Assembly (NCBI GenBank): GCA_002914845.1 | Contig: JXTC01000048.1 | Location: 17,758-81,757 of the forward strand | DNA from: Trema orientale | Taxonomy: Eukaryota; Streptophyta; Magnoliopsida; Rosales; Cannabaceae | Length of the DNA: 64,000 bases | Reading direction: 5' to 3' | Part shown: piece by piece, positions 35,163-52,869 of the stretch | Position numbering within the stretch: position 1 is the first letter of the stretch | Layout: each line of letters opens with the position of its first letter | The notes under the pieces: model-generated | Database searches by the model: none | The model's input: only the letters and a program-made list of their open reading frames with translations | What the model was told of the DNA's origin: nothing | Translations under genes and position numbers: made by a program

Positions 35163-36300
35163 TTTTTAATTAAGAAGGAAGAAGGAGAGAAGCTGGAAGG
35201 CTATAACCGGGAGATGCCAAACTACGTGTGGGCCAGGGAGCTAACTGCCACGTGTCAGGAAGGGCCGCTGTATCTCAGGCGGACATCAAGGCTTTGAATG
35301 TGTTGAGTAAAGTCGTTGTTTGGGCAATTATTCTTTGACATATCTGTCTCGGTGGTCCAGCTCAGCAATCTAGCTGCACCAGTTTAAAGAAAATTAAAAG
35401 AAATATTTAAAGTGAAAATCTTACCATTAGTCATTAGAGCTTGTCCATATCTCTTTAACGGTTTAAGTACCATAAAAATATGATTATCCCTATAATACAC
35501 TATTTATTTTCCCTTTAAATATACACTAAGATGTTCTTCATTTCTAATAAAATTTCCTTAGAACAATTTTTTTTTTTTAAATTTGGACTTGAGCGGATTA
35601 GAAGTCAAGATTTTCCACACTACGAAGAAACGTGATTATATCATGTTATACCTGTATATTTGAGAATTATTATTATTATTTTGTAACATTTGAAGGTTAC
35701 ATTGCCCGATTTACCTAACTTGTACACTTCTAATTTAATTTATAAATATTCTTTAGCAACTATCTAAAGTTAAGAAAAATATAAAGGGTATTCAATCCTA
35801 AAAAGCGTTAAACTAAGTAATTATTATCTCATCTCTATGAAAATATCAAGCGATAAATGAACCTCACTAAAGTCTCATCAAAAAATATAACATTTACTAA
35901 TCTTCCCATTAAAAAAAAACTAAAAAATAGTAAAACAGAAACAAAAATAGAAAAAACGCGGAGACATTATCGCAAAATATTAGGGGAAAAAAGAGAACTT
36001 TATTTATTTATTCATTTTATTTGAAAAAAAAAAAGAAAAAATTGAAAACCAATCTATAAAGTCAAAGGAACTATAAAAAGCAGGAGTTGAAACTTTTGCC
36101 CAAAAAAAAAAAAAAAAAAAAAAGAACGAAAGGGGAAAAAAAAAAGGAACATCTATTAAAGTAAGTAATAGACAAATTCATCTAACATGGCTANTGAGCT
36201 GTAAAAATTGAAAAAAAAAAAAAAAAAAAAAAAAGAAAGCGCAAAGGGGAGAGCAAATGGGGTATCATGAGAATGATGAACCATACAATAGAATACCAGT
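35163..36300. other. Intergenic DNA upstream of the NDR kinase
   Basis: About 35200-35290 is GC-richer, with an ACGTG-containing segment. The rest is AT-rich, with two long A-runs (about 36102-36123 and 36213-36233) and an N at 36194. No gene is seen. Confidence 0.5.
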
Positions 36301-36412
36301 CTGAGTCTCCACTCATCTCTCTAAACTCAATTTTTTTTCCTTTTCTTCTCTCTAGGGTTTCCCTCCATCGATGCTTTTACTTCTTCTTCTTCTTCTGCTC
36401 CAGTTTTTTCAG

Positions 36413-37095
36413 GTACTTTCTATTATCAAAGACCGACCAAGCTTTATGGAATTTTCCGATTTGGGTTTTTTTGTTTACTGTATTGACTTCCAATTTAGGG
36501 TTAAAAATGAAATCTTTCTGTGTTTCACGATTTGGGTTTTTTTGGGGTTTTTTTATTTATTTATTTTTTTGAGTCGAATTTTTTCTGCTTGATCGGGTCT
36601 TGGTTTAATAGACATTGTGAGAAGAGCCATTATGAATTTTAAGAAATGTGCTTGTTTTACAGAGCGATGTGGAGTTGAACTTAAATTGTATTTTGATGGA
36701 TTTTAGTATTGTTATTATTATAATATTTGGATTTGGTTTGGTACCTTTGATTGTTTGCTTTTACGATTGTAACTAAAACTGAGAATTGTTCAATTTTTGT
36801 TTTTTCTATATTTAGAACTTTAGGTTTACATTGCTTTTTCCTATTACCAACACAACTTGCTAAAAGGATTTAGTTTTGAAAAATTAGTTGCTTTCTCATT
36901 TTTGAGTGTATTCTGGTTATGTTTCTATTATTAAATTATCATTTCTCACAACCTAAAGGTGGGTTTAGCTTCTTTTTCTAGAATTAGTCTTTGTTTTCTG
37001 GGAGTGAGGTATTTTGGCTTACAGTAGGTTGTTACTAATTCGAACTAAATTTTACTTAAGATAATAATAATATTTCCTGTTTGTTTATATTGCAG
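36413..37095 (+). other. Probable 5'UTR intron of the NDR kinase gene
   Basis: A pyrimidine-rich leader (about 36310-36412, with TTCTTCTTCTTCTTC) ends at TTTTCAG followed by the donor GTACTT. A matching acceptor, TATTGCAG, ends at 37095. The conserved protein starts at 37266. Frames within this region (such as 36267-36572) are hydrophobic, low-complexity and not conserved. Confidence 0.55.
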
Positions 37096-37265
37096 AACAT
37101 GTTATTGGTCTTTGATTATTAATGGTGCTTCGGTATCTATTTGTCTCCATCTGCAAAATGTTCCAATTTCTTTATGAACGTTACTCCATTCAGTAGTTCT
37201 GGGAATAGAATGCCCATATAGAAGGCTTGTGGATTTCACGAGGTTGAATATAGTTGAATGAAACG

Positions 37266-43575
<6,310 letters not shown>

Positions 43576-44491
43576 GATGCAAACTAATTTTCCATTTTTT
43601 TCCTTTTCCTCGTAACATCAGATTGCGGCCGAGCATCCAAACAAAGATTATATTCGATGATTAACTTATGCTAGAGTTGAAAAGTTTTATAGGGCAAAGG
43701 CCCTGGAAGGGAGGAGTGGATTGGGATACTTTTGGCACTTGGTCAGATACGGTATTGCTTTCTGCCAAATATTTTCTTCCTAGTATATATTCTTTGAAAT
43801 TGTTGTGTATTCTTTTTATTTTTCGTTTTCCCACTTCGCCAAGGTGCAAAAATCCTTGTACAATAGCCGCAAATTGTTCTTGTATCTAACTGTCATGTTA
43901 AATGTAGTAATGATATATCGAAAAGGGTTTGTGATTGTTATGAATTTCCCCTTATTGAAAAGCTTGATCTTCTTGAGAGCACAGCGAGTTTATTATATGG
44001 ACCAGATTCAAATTGTATCTTAAGAAGGTTTCATCTCCTGGCGCTGTAGTTGTGGGAACTTTCTTTTACGTTGTCAAAAATGGAGACTTTGTTTCAGTTT
44101 TCTATGCCTAGCTCCTAATGTTCAGATACTAATACGTGTTTTTATCAATTTATGTAGTCTTCACGGCCAATATCGACTCATAAAATTCTTGACGTTACTG
44201 AAAATTTTGGAAAATTTTACTGGTACATGTCTGCACGCCGTTAACGTGGTGTCACAGTTTAACTGGATAGAGACCTGGAGGCGTACGAACATTTCGTCTT
44301 TTTCTTTTTCTTTCTACAAGAAAGACTTTTGAGAGAGGATAGAAAATATAGGAGTAAAAATAACAAAGTGGGTGGTTGTTTAGTGCGAGAAAAAGATGAG
44401 CATTACATGCACTATTTTTTCTACTCTCATGTCTCATCACTTAACTAGGTGACGTGAATGTGAAATATTTAGTGGAGTCATATGCGAAGCT
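43576..44491. other. NDR 3' region
   Basis: The NDR 3'UTR probably extends into the first 350 bp. Beyond it no coding sequence is seen. Confidence 0.5.
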
Positions 44492-44557
44492 CACAAAATA
44501 TCACTCCATCAAATTAGAGAGAGACACAAAATATCACTCCATCAAATTAGAGAGACG
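44492..44557. repeat. 33-bp tandem duplication
   Basis: Two nearly identical units, starting at 44492 and 44525, each contain CACAAAATATCACTCCATCA followed by AATTAGAGAGA. Confidence 0.9.
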
Positions 44558-44635
44558 AAAGGGAGAGCTGAACTGTAAATACTAAATTATGCTTACAAGA
44601 AGTAAGCTACAATATTTTCCCACAAGCTACACTCG

Positions 44636-45267
44636 GGCTCCCTGGAAATAGTTGAGCCAAGATTGCAATGAAAACAAGGAAGAGCTCAGCTTGGCCTCTT
44701 CGAGAATAGCCGAGCCAAGCTCTTAATGAAAGCAAAGAGCAAAAGTTTGGCTTGATCCAAGCCGAGAACGCAACACCAAAAGGATATGCTTGGCTTGGCC
44801 TCTTCGAGAATTGCCAAAGCCAAGCTCGCAATGAAAGCGATCATCAGAAGTCCAAACCGAGCTCACAACTTCAAAAGGATATGCCTAGCTTGACACCTCA
44901 GAGTGATTTCGAGCCAAGCCAAACGACTTATTACCACGATGAACTCACCAAAAGTATCAATCCTTTCTAAGTAGTAGCGTGCCAGACCAATTTATGCCAT
45001 GTTGTGCGCCGCCATACGCTGATCCTTCTATATCCATTGATCAGACCATTGACCACTCGTATGAGAATGTGTATGGTGCATGAACACACCAAACTGTGCA
45101 CAGCCATGTAGCAACTACTCATCAACTGTGAAGGAATACCAACTTGGACTATAAATAAACCATTCACTCTGTTACGGATAGGTCACCAACATGCACTTCA
45201 AAAATTCTCCCACTTTCTAAACTCTTGCTTCTATCTGATTCTATAGCTTTTGTATTGCATGTATCAC
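44636..45267. repeat. Possible solo-LTR remnant with foldback tandem repeats
   Basis: At 44636-44920 imperfect units of about 100 bp recur. Two are clear (44689-44733 and 44793-44838), each holding AGCTTGGC and GCCAAGCT as complementary arms around CTCTTCGAGAAT. Further right, a TATAAATAAACC box (about 45151) is followed by a leader-like stretch ending GTATTGCATGTATCA. Direct-repeat arrays before a TATA box resemble plant LTR organisation. No internal coding region, second LTR or target duplication is found. The identification is tentative. Confidence 0.35.
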
Positions 45268-46628
45268 CTTGGTCCGTCATTTAATTTAAAGAATGGAGAA
45301 GTTTTTGCCAAGTACCAAACTTATGCCTCCAAAATAGTTCACGTCATTATACTTCTGTGATCTAAAATTGGTGGTTGGAGAAAATTATGCACCAACCTAA
45401 CCGTTATAGAACCTTTTATTTGTTTTTTCACATTAGATCTCAATTGGATTCACGTATATGATTAAAGTTAGGGTTTAAAATTGTTGAATAATATGTAATT
45501 TCCTTTAGAAATTGTTGATTTCAATCTTCCGAAATAGCCGAAACGAAATAATCGAGACCAAAAAATGCTTGGTAGCCTTTGAGGAATCCAACTATGGATG
45601 TCTTCAAATACACACAGTTTTTGTTTTCCTACTTTGTGTTATTGATTTTAGAAGGTAAAGATGTTATTTTTCTAATTTTAAACTCCAAATTATTGGTTTG
45701 ACCAATTAAAATTTGTCATGCACATCTTTTCATGATAAAAGTAGATAGAGAAAAATATTAAATAATTTGTATTTATTGTTATTTTTTTTTTCCAACTACT
45801 CAAATTATAGTAGCGATTAGATAAATGATCAAACAGCTAAAAAAAAAAATACCTATAAATAAGTAAAAAGAAAACCTACTGTATTATGGCCCAATATATA
45901 TATACATATATAGTAACGGGGTTTAATTTCTTTGTTTAAAAGAAAAAAAAAAAAAAGAAAAAGCTCGCACTTTTTTATTAAGACCAACAAATAATACTTC
46001 TATCAAATCTCATCTTATTCATATATACGGTTAACAACTAAATTTTAAAACTGAATAAAAAATCAATAGACACAATTTTGGGAAAAACCTACACAGATTT
46101 ATAATCTGGTAGGACAAAAACAAAACCTACAAAGATGTAAAATTTCGTAGGACAAAACCCCAATGGTAATAAATCTACATGGACTTTAATCTCCCTCTTG
46201 AGTGGGGTACAAATTAAAAGAAAGAAGAAAAGGAGAGCAAGAAGAAGATTTTTTTTTAATTATTATTTTTTTTAGAGGGTGAGAGGGGCTAGAGTGGAAC
46301 TCAAATAATTATCATTTCAAATCACTTGAAAATAAAAAGTATTAAAACAACTATAATAGGTAAAAAAAAATTACTTACTAAATTGGTGCCCATATTTATT
46401 ATGGAGGAATTTTGTTGGGGAGCTCTTTTTTTGGGTGTAACGGTAGAACTTTTTCTTTTTTTAAATCATTGAATTAAATATGTTCCAGGAAAAAAAAATT
46501 ATATATGTATATATAGAAGAAACCCTCATAAATCGTTGGATGAATCCTACACCGTTAGATGCCAAGTTAAGTTCTATTAGCATATGCATATATGCAGAAT
46601 TGTCCTAAAATACAGGAAAAATATGTCC
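45268..46628. other. AT-rich intergenic DNA
   Basis: No gene is seen. TATATATACATATATA near 45895-45912 and several poly-A runs are the only notable features. Confidence 0.5.
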
Positions 46629-46796
46629 TTTTTTTTTTCTTCCCTAGCTTTTGGGTCCCAAACTTTGATTTTCATCACCAGTGTTCACCAAAGCGAGAGT
46701 AGAAGTCAAAGTTTGGAGGAAAAAGAGCTTGAAGGACTAATGTGTGATGAAAATCAAAGTTCGTAAACCCAAAAGCTAAGAAAAAGAAAAAGGAAA
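46629..46796. repeat. Long foldback (MIR-like inverted repeat)
   Basis: The left arm, 46644-46678 (CTAGCTTTTGGG, then AACTTTGATTTTCATCA), pairs with the right arm, 46745-46780 (TGATGAAAATCAAAGTT, then CCCAAAAGCTAAG), leaving a few mismatches. Outside these, a T-rich stretch (46629-46643) faces an A-rich stretch (46781-46796). The loop is about 65 bases. It could be a precursor of a young microRNA or siRNA, or a small foldback transposon. No target duplication is evident. Confidence 0.65.
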
Positions 46797-46893
46797 AAGA
46801 AAAAGAATAGAGATTTAAGTGAGCCGTCGAAAAAAAAAAAGGAATTAGGTGATATTTTGTGTAAAATATATTTTATCCCTTTATTTCTTTTAA

Positions 46894-47420
46894 GGGTTAA
46901 TGGCGCAAAAGGTCCATGAATTATTCAATTTGTGGTAATTTAATTTTTAAAGTTTCTATCGTGGTAATTGAGCCTCTGAATTTTCTGATATGTAGCAATT
47001 TGGTCACTGTATTATTTAAATTGCAATCAATTGTTAAATTTCTGACCAAAAATATAGGTGAGGAGTATGTAATAGTATCTGTATGTGTATTTGAAAAGTA
47101 ATTTGAAAATTTAAGCATAAAAATGAACAATCACAGAAAAAAAAAAACTTCTCTAAATTTTCGACTCCAAGAATTCTGAAAAATCCTAAAAATTGCAAAT
47201 AATACATCTTATTTACCCTTAAGTATACTTTTCACATGCTACAATGTTCTACTCAAGTGTGTTCTAGGTCAAAAATTTAACAACATGTTGCAATTTAGAC
47301 ATTTCAAGGACCAAATCACTACAAATCAGAAAATTTAGGAGCTTAATTACCATAATTGAAATTTCAAGGACCGAATTGCCACAAATTGGATAGTTCAGGG
47401 ATCATTAGTGCCATAAACCC
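46894..47420. mobile_element. Mutator-like long-TIR MITE, family 1 copy B
   Basis: The ends GGGTTAATGGCGCAAAAGGTCC and GGATCATTAGTGCCATAAACCC form inverted repeats that continue inward for about 150 bp. A perfect 9 bp target duplication, TTCTTTTAA, lies at 46885-46893 and 47421-47429. The element is 527 bp. It ends 180 bp before the SF3B5 start codon. Copy A (29400-29942) sits in the equivalent position before SSU72. Confidence 0.93.
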
Positions 47421-47599
47421 TTCTTTTAACAGCTAATTCCACCCGAAATTAAAATAAAGGGAGGTAAAGTAAAGAAATATGGACAATTTACATTTCGTCT
47501 AGCTCCTCCGAGGCGGTCACGAGTTTTCGCTAAGCTGACTCGCGCGCTCTCTGTATCTGTCTCTGTGAAACAACGCTTCTAATTCTGAGTTAGAGAAAT

Positions 47600-49373
47600 A
47601 TGCAGGTCATGTCTTCTGAAACCCTCTTATCGTTTTTCTTTTATCTTTCATAGTGCCATATATATTCTCTCTTTAATCTTTTTTGTACTGAAAAGTATAA
47701 ACCCTAGGTCAGGCATATATAATCATTAATTTCCCCTTTCTTTTAGCAAAATCTCATTACGATATGCAATATTCGTTTTCTCATGCTGAGATTTGGGTTT
47801 TTTTTTTTTTTCCTTTGACAGGCTAGTGATAGGTTCAACATCAATTCCCAGCTTGAACACCTTCAAGCAAAATATGTTGGTACTGGGCATGCCGACTTAA
47901 ACAGATTGTAAGAATTTTTTTTGGGTATCTTTTTATTTATTTATTTTTAGGGTCATTCTCAGATTTTGATACCATTTTTGTTTTTGGGTTTGGATTTGTA
48001 GTGAATGGGCAGTGAATATTCAACGTGATAGCTATGCATCATATGTTGGGCATTACCCACTTCTGGCTTACTTTGCTATTGCTGAGAACGAATCCATTGG
48101 AAGGGAACGCTACAACTTTATGCAGGTTAATTTTCTCTTTTTTCTCTCGTGTATTTTTGCCTTTTCATTCTTTGCTTTACTCTATTTTCTTGGTGGTTTG
48201 CCCATAAAGTCTTATTTGAATTTGAGTTACATTCTTTACTTATAGGCTATATACATATAGATAGAGCATGTTTACTAATCCATACTTGAAAAAATCGTCA
48301 AGGGAAAGGGTTTGGAGAGTAATGGGAATTGGGAAGGAATCAAAAATTGAGTTGTTCCTTCCCCATTTCATTGATTATGTTAATGATTCTTTAAAGTTTG
48401 TCTCCCAAATGTGTTTATGGGAAACAGGTTACTTATTTTCATTCTCATTGAGGTCCATTACAAATGAGCAAGTAAACATGGCCCTCATGTAATAACCTTT
48501 AATTATTGTTGATGGCTTGTATTTTGGGGTTAATCAGTAACTTGTTAACTTGTTTTATGATTCACTGTCTCCCATATCTTGGGGTGAATCGAGTCGGCTT
48601 GAGAATCACAGCATCTTGTTACCTATATTTTAGCTAAACTTGACTTGGACAATGATCTATCTCAACTCTTTGTGATGTTGGGAATTCTAAAGTGAATTTC
48701 AGTTGGGAGCCACAACTATTGTTTTATGAGAAGTCATGTTCCTTTCAGTCTAGCCTTTCTAGGTTTTATATATATATATATATATATACACATATATATA
48801 TATATAGAAATTCAGTTTTGGACTTGCCTCTTTCTGATATGAAACCCTTCCTGTGCCTTACGACTCGTTACCGATTTCTACTAATGGACTTAACAAGTAA
48901 TATTTCCTGTTTCTCCTAACTTGAGCTTACGTATAACATAGTTCGAACTAATGGACTTAAACTGTCATATTGCCTAATGTTATTTGCACTTAAGCGGAAG
49001 ACTTATCATGGCTAAGTTTAGTTGCACATCACTAGTGACATATTTGTACTAAACTCAATAAAGATAGCAACAAAGTAACTAACAAACCTCCTCCTGGCTT
49101 GTGCTGATGATTGACCACAGGCATTATCATAATTTCTCTTTATAATGTTCAGATCCAGTGCTTATGCTTTGGTTATTTTCTTGATGATGGTTGAAACTTG
49201 GAATTTGATATTATTATAATTCAAAGATGTTTCATATCACAATTGTGTGGACTCTTCTCCTGAGATGGATTTTAATGAAAGTCATAATGATTATTCATTT
49301 GTTGTGTTTTTTGGCTATTATCCAGAAAATGCTTCTGCCATGTGGACTCCCCCCTGAAAGAGAGGACGATTGA
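47600..49373 (+). CDS. SF3B5: Splicing factor 3B subunit 5 (SF3b10)
   Basis: Exons: 47600-47605, 47822-47907, 48002-48125, 49326-49373; 87 aa, as usual for the family. The first coding exon is only six bases (Met-Gln), followed by ASDRFNINSQLEHLQAKYVG, TGHADLNRFEWAVNIQRDSY, GHYPLLAYFAIAENES and a short C-terminus ending LLPCGLPPEREDD. SF3B5 is a small core subunit of the SF3b complex of U2 snRNP, which recognises the intron branch point in the nucleus. The start is set by the conserved Met-Gln-x-Ser/Thr-Asp-Arg-Phe/Tyr N-terminus. The last intron is 1.2 kb and contains an (AT)n run. A MITE lies 180 bp upstream of the ATG, which limits the proximal promoter. Confidence 0.95.
48768..48806. repeat. 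(AT)n microsatellite in SF3B5 intron 3
   Basis: A near-perfect TATA/CATA alternating run. Confidence 0.9.
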
Positions 49374-49624
49374 GAATTGCTGTTGAGAAATCGAGTTTAA
49401 CGTTTTAATCAACGATCTTCTCCAGGCTCTGCTGTTTCCATATGGGATATCTATGTAATTGTTGAATTGAAGCAGTGCTTGTATGTGCACCAAATGGGAA
49501 ATTGAATGCTGAGATTGATTTGTGCTCGTTGTGGATTTCTTATCATTAGTCTTAAGTTTTCAAGGCTTTTAATTAACTTAAGATTTTGTGTCATCACGGT
49601 TCCCTAACTTATATTGGTTTTCAA

Positions 49625-49754
49625 ATTGCAAGTGAACTGTGATTTATGTTGTAGATGGAATGATTCTTAGAATTGAATAGTTATCCTACATTGCAAGTGA
49701 ACTGTGATTTATGTTGTAGATGGAATGATTCTTAGAATTGAATAGTTATCTACA
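49625..49754. repeat. 65-bp tandem duplication downstream of SF3B5
   Basis: Two units, starting at 49625 and 49690, are almost identical (ATTGCAAGTGAACTGTGATT... ending GAATAGTTATC), differing by one base near the junction. The near identity implies a recent duplication. It lies about 250 bp past the stop codon, possibly within or just beyond the 3'UTR. Confidence 0.92.
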
Positions 49755-50394
49755 TTTGGTTAGATAGAAAGACTCTGGTTTTGTTATTCTATAGGAATAA
49801 CTGTTCCACAGGAACGTGTGAAATTTTTGTTCCTAATGAAGGTCATTTGATTATTCTTTCCATCCACAGTTAAGAGTGAGTGGAGTTTCGAACCTTAAAC
49901 CTCAATATTGAGGATAAACATACGTCCATTACTCCATACAGTGATTTCAAGACTTGCATTTATGGGAGGAAATACGCAACTTATGCGATTTATAATTCAT
50001 GCATAATATCTATATAAGTTTGGTTAAAAGCTTTTGATCTTTTTCTAAGACATCAATCAATAGGATCTTTTTCTAAGACATCAAGCTTTAGTATTTCTGT
50101 TAAGATTAGTTATTATTCTAATCCATTCCTTCAGCCAACCAAACATAATAATTTTGATTCCAACATTTATAAGGTTAAACCAAATGTTGGAATTAGATTC
50201 AATTAGTCTTAGTATAATTCTACATGGTTTTTGTTCTTTTTTTTTTTTAATAAATTTTTATTCCGGATTTAAATTAATTATTTTTCTTCATAATCGACGT
50301 TTTTCATTTGATGTCGTTTGTTGCGATAGTTGTCGCTATGAGATGATATCGTCTGTTGCTGTTTTCGTCGTTTTTCATATTCCTTGTCGTTTCC

Positions 50395-52869
50395 ATGCAA
50401 TATCATTTTTCGTTTTCCGGGATGAGATGTCGTTTTAAAAATCACGATGGGCTTCTCTCTCTTTATGCTCTACCAATCAGAGACTTGAATTCCACCACCC
50501 AAGAAATGCTCAAGACGGTTCTGAGGAACCCCGGTACCGTAAAATCAAAATCTCAGGCGAAGCAGCTCCATGCCCACATTCTCAGAACCAGAGCGGGCCT
50601 CTCTCCCTCTCTCATCTCCACAGTACTCTCTCTCTACTCAAACTTCTATATCTTACGTGACTCGCTTCTTCTCTTTGATACACTCGAGTGTCCTCCTCCC
50701 GTTCTGGCATGGAAGTCCATCATCAGATGCTACACCTCCCATGGCCTTTTCCACAAGTCCGTTGCTTCTTTCGTTCAAATGCGGGCTTTTGGCAAATACC
50801 CAGATCACAATGTCTTCCCTTCAGTCGTTAAGTCATGCGCCATGCTCATGGACTTGAGGTTGGGGGAATCCGTACATGGGTATATCATTCGATGCGGTTT
50901 GGATTCGGATTTGTATACGTGTAATGCGCTTATGAATATGTATTCGAAGTTCCAGAACGTGGTTGGCCATGGTGGGCAGCGGAGGTTTGACGCGCCTCAC
51001 ATGCTTGATGAAATTCCTCAACGGAAGAGGGTTTGCGGAAGTGGAAGTTTTGCTGAATGGAGTGGTGGAGTTAAGTGTGAGGAGTTGGGAAGTGAAGGAG
51101 GAAGGGATTATTTTGGTGGGAATGGAAAGAGAGAAGTGATTACTGATGAGATTGAATGTAATGATGATTTTAATAATAAAATGAGAAAGGAGATTGAAAG
51201 TAGGTTCATGGCCAATCAGCATGGTGAGTTGAGTCGAATTGGAGATGTGTTGCCTCAAAAGAGTGCGTATTGGGAAGCCAGCAGAGTTGTGCCGATGGAT
51301 AGTGTGAGAAAAGTCTTTGATATGATGCCAAAAAGGGATGTTGTTTCCTGGAATACTGTGATTGCAGGAAATGCACAAAATGGTATGTACAAAGAAGCTT
51401 TGTCAATGCTCAGGGAGATGGGGAATCTGAATCTGAAAACCGATTCATTCACTTTGTCCAGTGTTCTTCCTATATTTGCAGAATATGTGGATGTTATCAA
51501 GGGTAAGGAGATCCATGGGTATGCCATAAGAAGTGGGTTTGACTCAGATGTTTTCATTGGAAGTAGCTTAATTGATATGTACGCAAAGTGTAATCGAATG
51601 GAAGATTCACGCCGAGTTTTTGATCTTTTACCTCGTCATGATGCCATTTCATGGAATTCGATCATTGCAGGCTGTGTGCAGAACGGAATGTTTGATGAAG
51701 GCCTGAGATTCTTTCGGCTGATGTTGAATGCTAAAATTAAGCCAATGCAGGTAACCTTTTCGAGTATCATGCCAGCTTGTGCCCACTTGACAACTCTCCG
51801 TGTAGGTAAGCAGCTCCATGGATACATAGTCAGGCGCAGATTCGATGATAATGTGTATATAGCAAGCTCACTAGTAGACATGTATGCTAAATGTGGGAAC
51901 ATTAGGACAGCTAGGTGGGTTTTTGATAGAATAGAGTCACATGACATGGTGTCATGGACGGCCATCATCATGGGATATGCTTTGAATGGCTATGCTCATG
52001 ATGCCATTTCCTTATTTGAGCAAATGGAATTAGAGGGAACAGAACCTGGTTATGTGTCATTTGTAGCTATATTGACTGCCTGTAGCCATGCTGGATTGAT
52101 TGATAAAGCATGGGAGTACTTTAATTTTATGACAAAAAAATATGGGATTGCTCCTGGCTTGGAGCACTATGCTGCAGTGGCGGACCTTCTCGGTCGAGCT
52201 GGAAGGTTGGAGGAAGCTTATGATCTTATCTCAAACATGCATATAGAACCAACAGGAAGTGTATGGTTAACATTGTTGGCTGGTTGTAGAGTTCATAAGA
52301 ACATTGAACTGGCTGAAAAGGTTTCTCAAAAAATATTTATGGCTGATCCTGAACACATGGCCCCGTATGTGCTTTTGTCGAACATTTATGCGGGTGCTGG
52401 GAGATGGAAAGAGGTAGCAAAGTTAAGAATCTCTATGAGGGACAGGGGCATGAGAAAGAAGCCAGCCTGTAGTTGGATTGAAGTTAAAAACAAGGTGCAC
52501 GCTTTTGTTGCAGGAGATAAATCACACCCATCCTATGATAGAATAAATGAGGCTTTAACAGTTCTTTTGGAGAAGATGGAACGAGAAGGGTATGTGGCTG
52601 ACACAAATGAGGTTCTCCATGATGTTGATGAAGAGCAAAAGGAAACCCTATTGTTTAGCCATAGTGAAAGACTCGCCATTGCCTTTGGCATCATTAGCAC
52701 CCCAGCTGGTACGACGATTCGAATCACAAAGAACATTCGTGTTTGTGTGGACTGCCACACAGCAATAAAATTTATGTCAAAAATAGTAGAGAGAGAGATC
52801 ATTGTGAGGGATAATAGCCGATTTCACCATTTCAGTGGTGGACAGTGTTCCTGTGGAGACTACTGGTGA
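50395..52869 (+). CDS. DYW-class pentatricopeptide repeat protein
   Basis: Single-exon frame. In-frame starts are at 50395, 50422 and 50506; the longest gives 824 aa, and similarity to the Arabidopsis protein recalled as At3g23330 begins near 50506 ([20 protein letters not shown]). PLS-type PPR motifs run from about residue 60, with typical [27 protein letters not shown] and [11 protein letters not shown] phrases. E/E+ motifs and a DYW domain follow: HSERLAIAF (H756, E758), CVDC (C784, C787) and the terminal CSCGDYW are intact. DYW proteins edit C to U in organelle transcripts, the HxE/CxxC site being deaminase-like. The organelle and target site cannot be read from sequence. Residues about 208-300 form a non-repeat linker, longer than I recall in the Arabidopsis protein. 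No stops or frameshifts. Confidence 0.93.
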   Translation: MQYHFSFSGMRCRFKNHDGLLSLYALPIRDLNSTTQEMLKTVLRNPGTVKSKSQAKQLHAHILRTRAGLSPSLISTVLSLYSNFYILRDSLLLFDTLECPPPVLAWKSIIRCYTSHGLFHKSVASFVQMRAFGKYPDHNVFPSVVKSCAMLMDLRLGESVHGYIIRCGLDSDLYTCNALMNMYSKFQNVVGHGGQRRFDAPHMLDEIPQRKRVCGSGSFAEWSGGVKCEELGSEGGRDYFGGNGKREVITDEIECNDDFNNKMRKEIESRFMANQHGELSRIGDVLPQKSAYWEASRVVPMDSVRKVFDMMPKRDVVSWNTVIAGNAQNGMYKEALSMLREMGNLNLKTDSFTLSSVLPIFAEYVDVIKGKEIHGYAIRSGFDSDVFIGSSLIDMYAKCNRMEDSRRVFDLLPRHDAISWNSIIAGCVQNGMFDEGLRFFRLMLNAKIKPMQVTFSSIMPACAHLTTLRVGKQLHGYIVRRRFDDNVYIASSLVDMYAKCGNIRTARWVFDRIESHDMVSWTAIIMGYALNGYAHDAISLFEQMELEGTEPGYVSFVAILTACSHAGLIDKAWEYFNFMTKKYGIAPGLEHYAAVADLLGRAGRLEEAYDLISNMHIEPTGSVWLTLLAGCRVHKNIELAEKVSQKIFMADPEHMAPYVLLSNIYAGAGRWKEVAKLRISMRDRGMRKKPACSWIEVKNKVHAFVAGDKSHPSYDRINEALTVLLEKMEREGYVADTNEVLHDVDEEQKETLLFSHSERLAIAFGIISTPAGTTIRITKNIRVCVDCHTAIKFMSKIVEREIIVRDNSRFHHFSGGQCSCGDYW

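Noticed and set aside
36267..36592. Hydrophobic frames upstream of the NDR kinase
   Set aside because: They fall across the pyrimidine-rich leader and its probable intron, and their Leu/Phe-rich products reflect T-rich DNA.
50833..51557. Long minus-strand frames opposite the PPR gene
   Set aside because: They are shadows of a well-conserved plus-strand reading frame, with no homology of their own.
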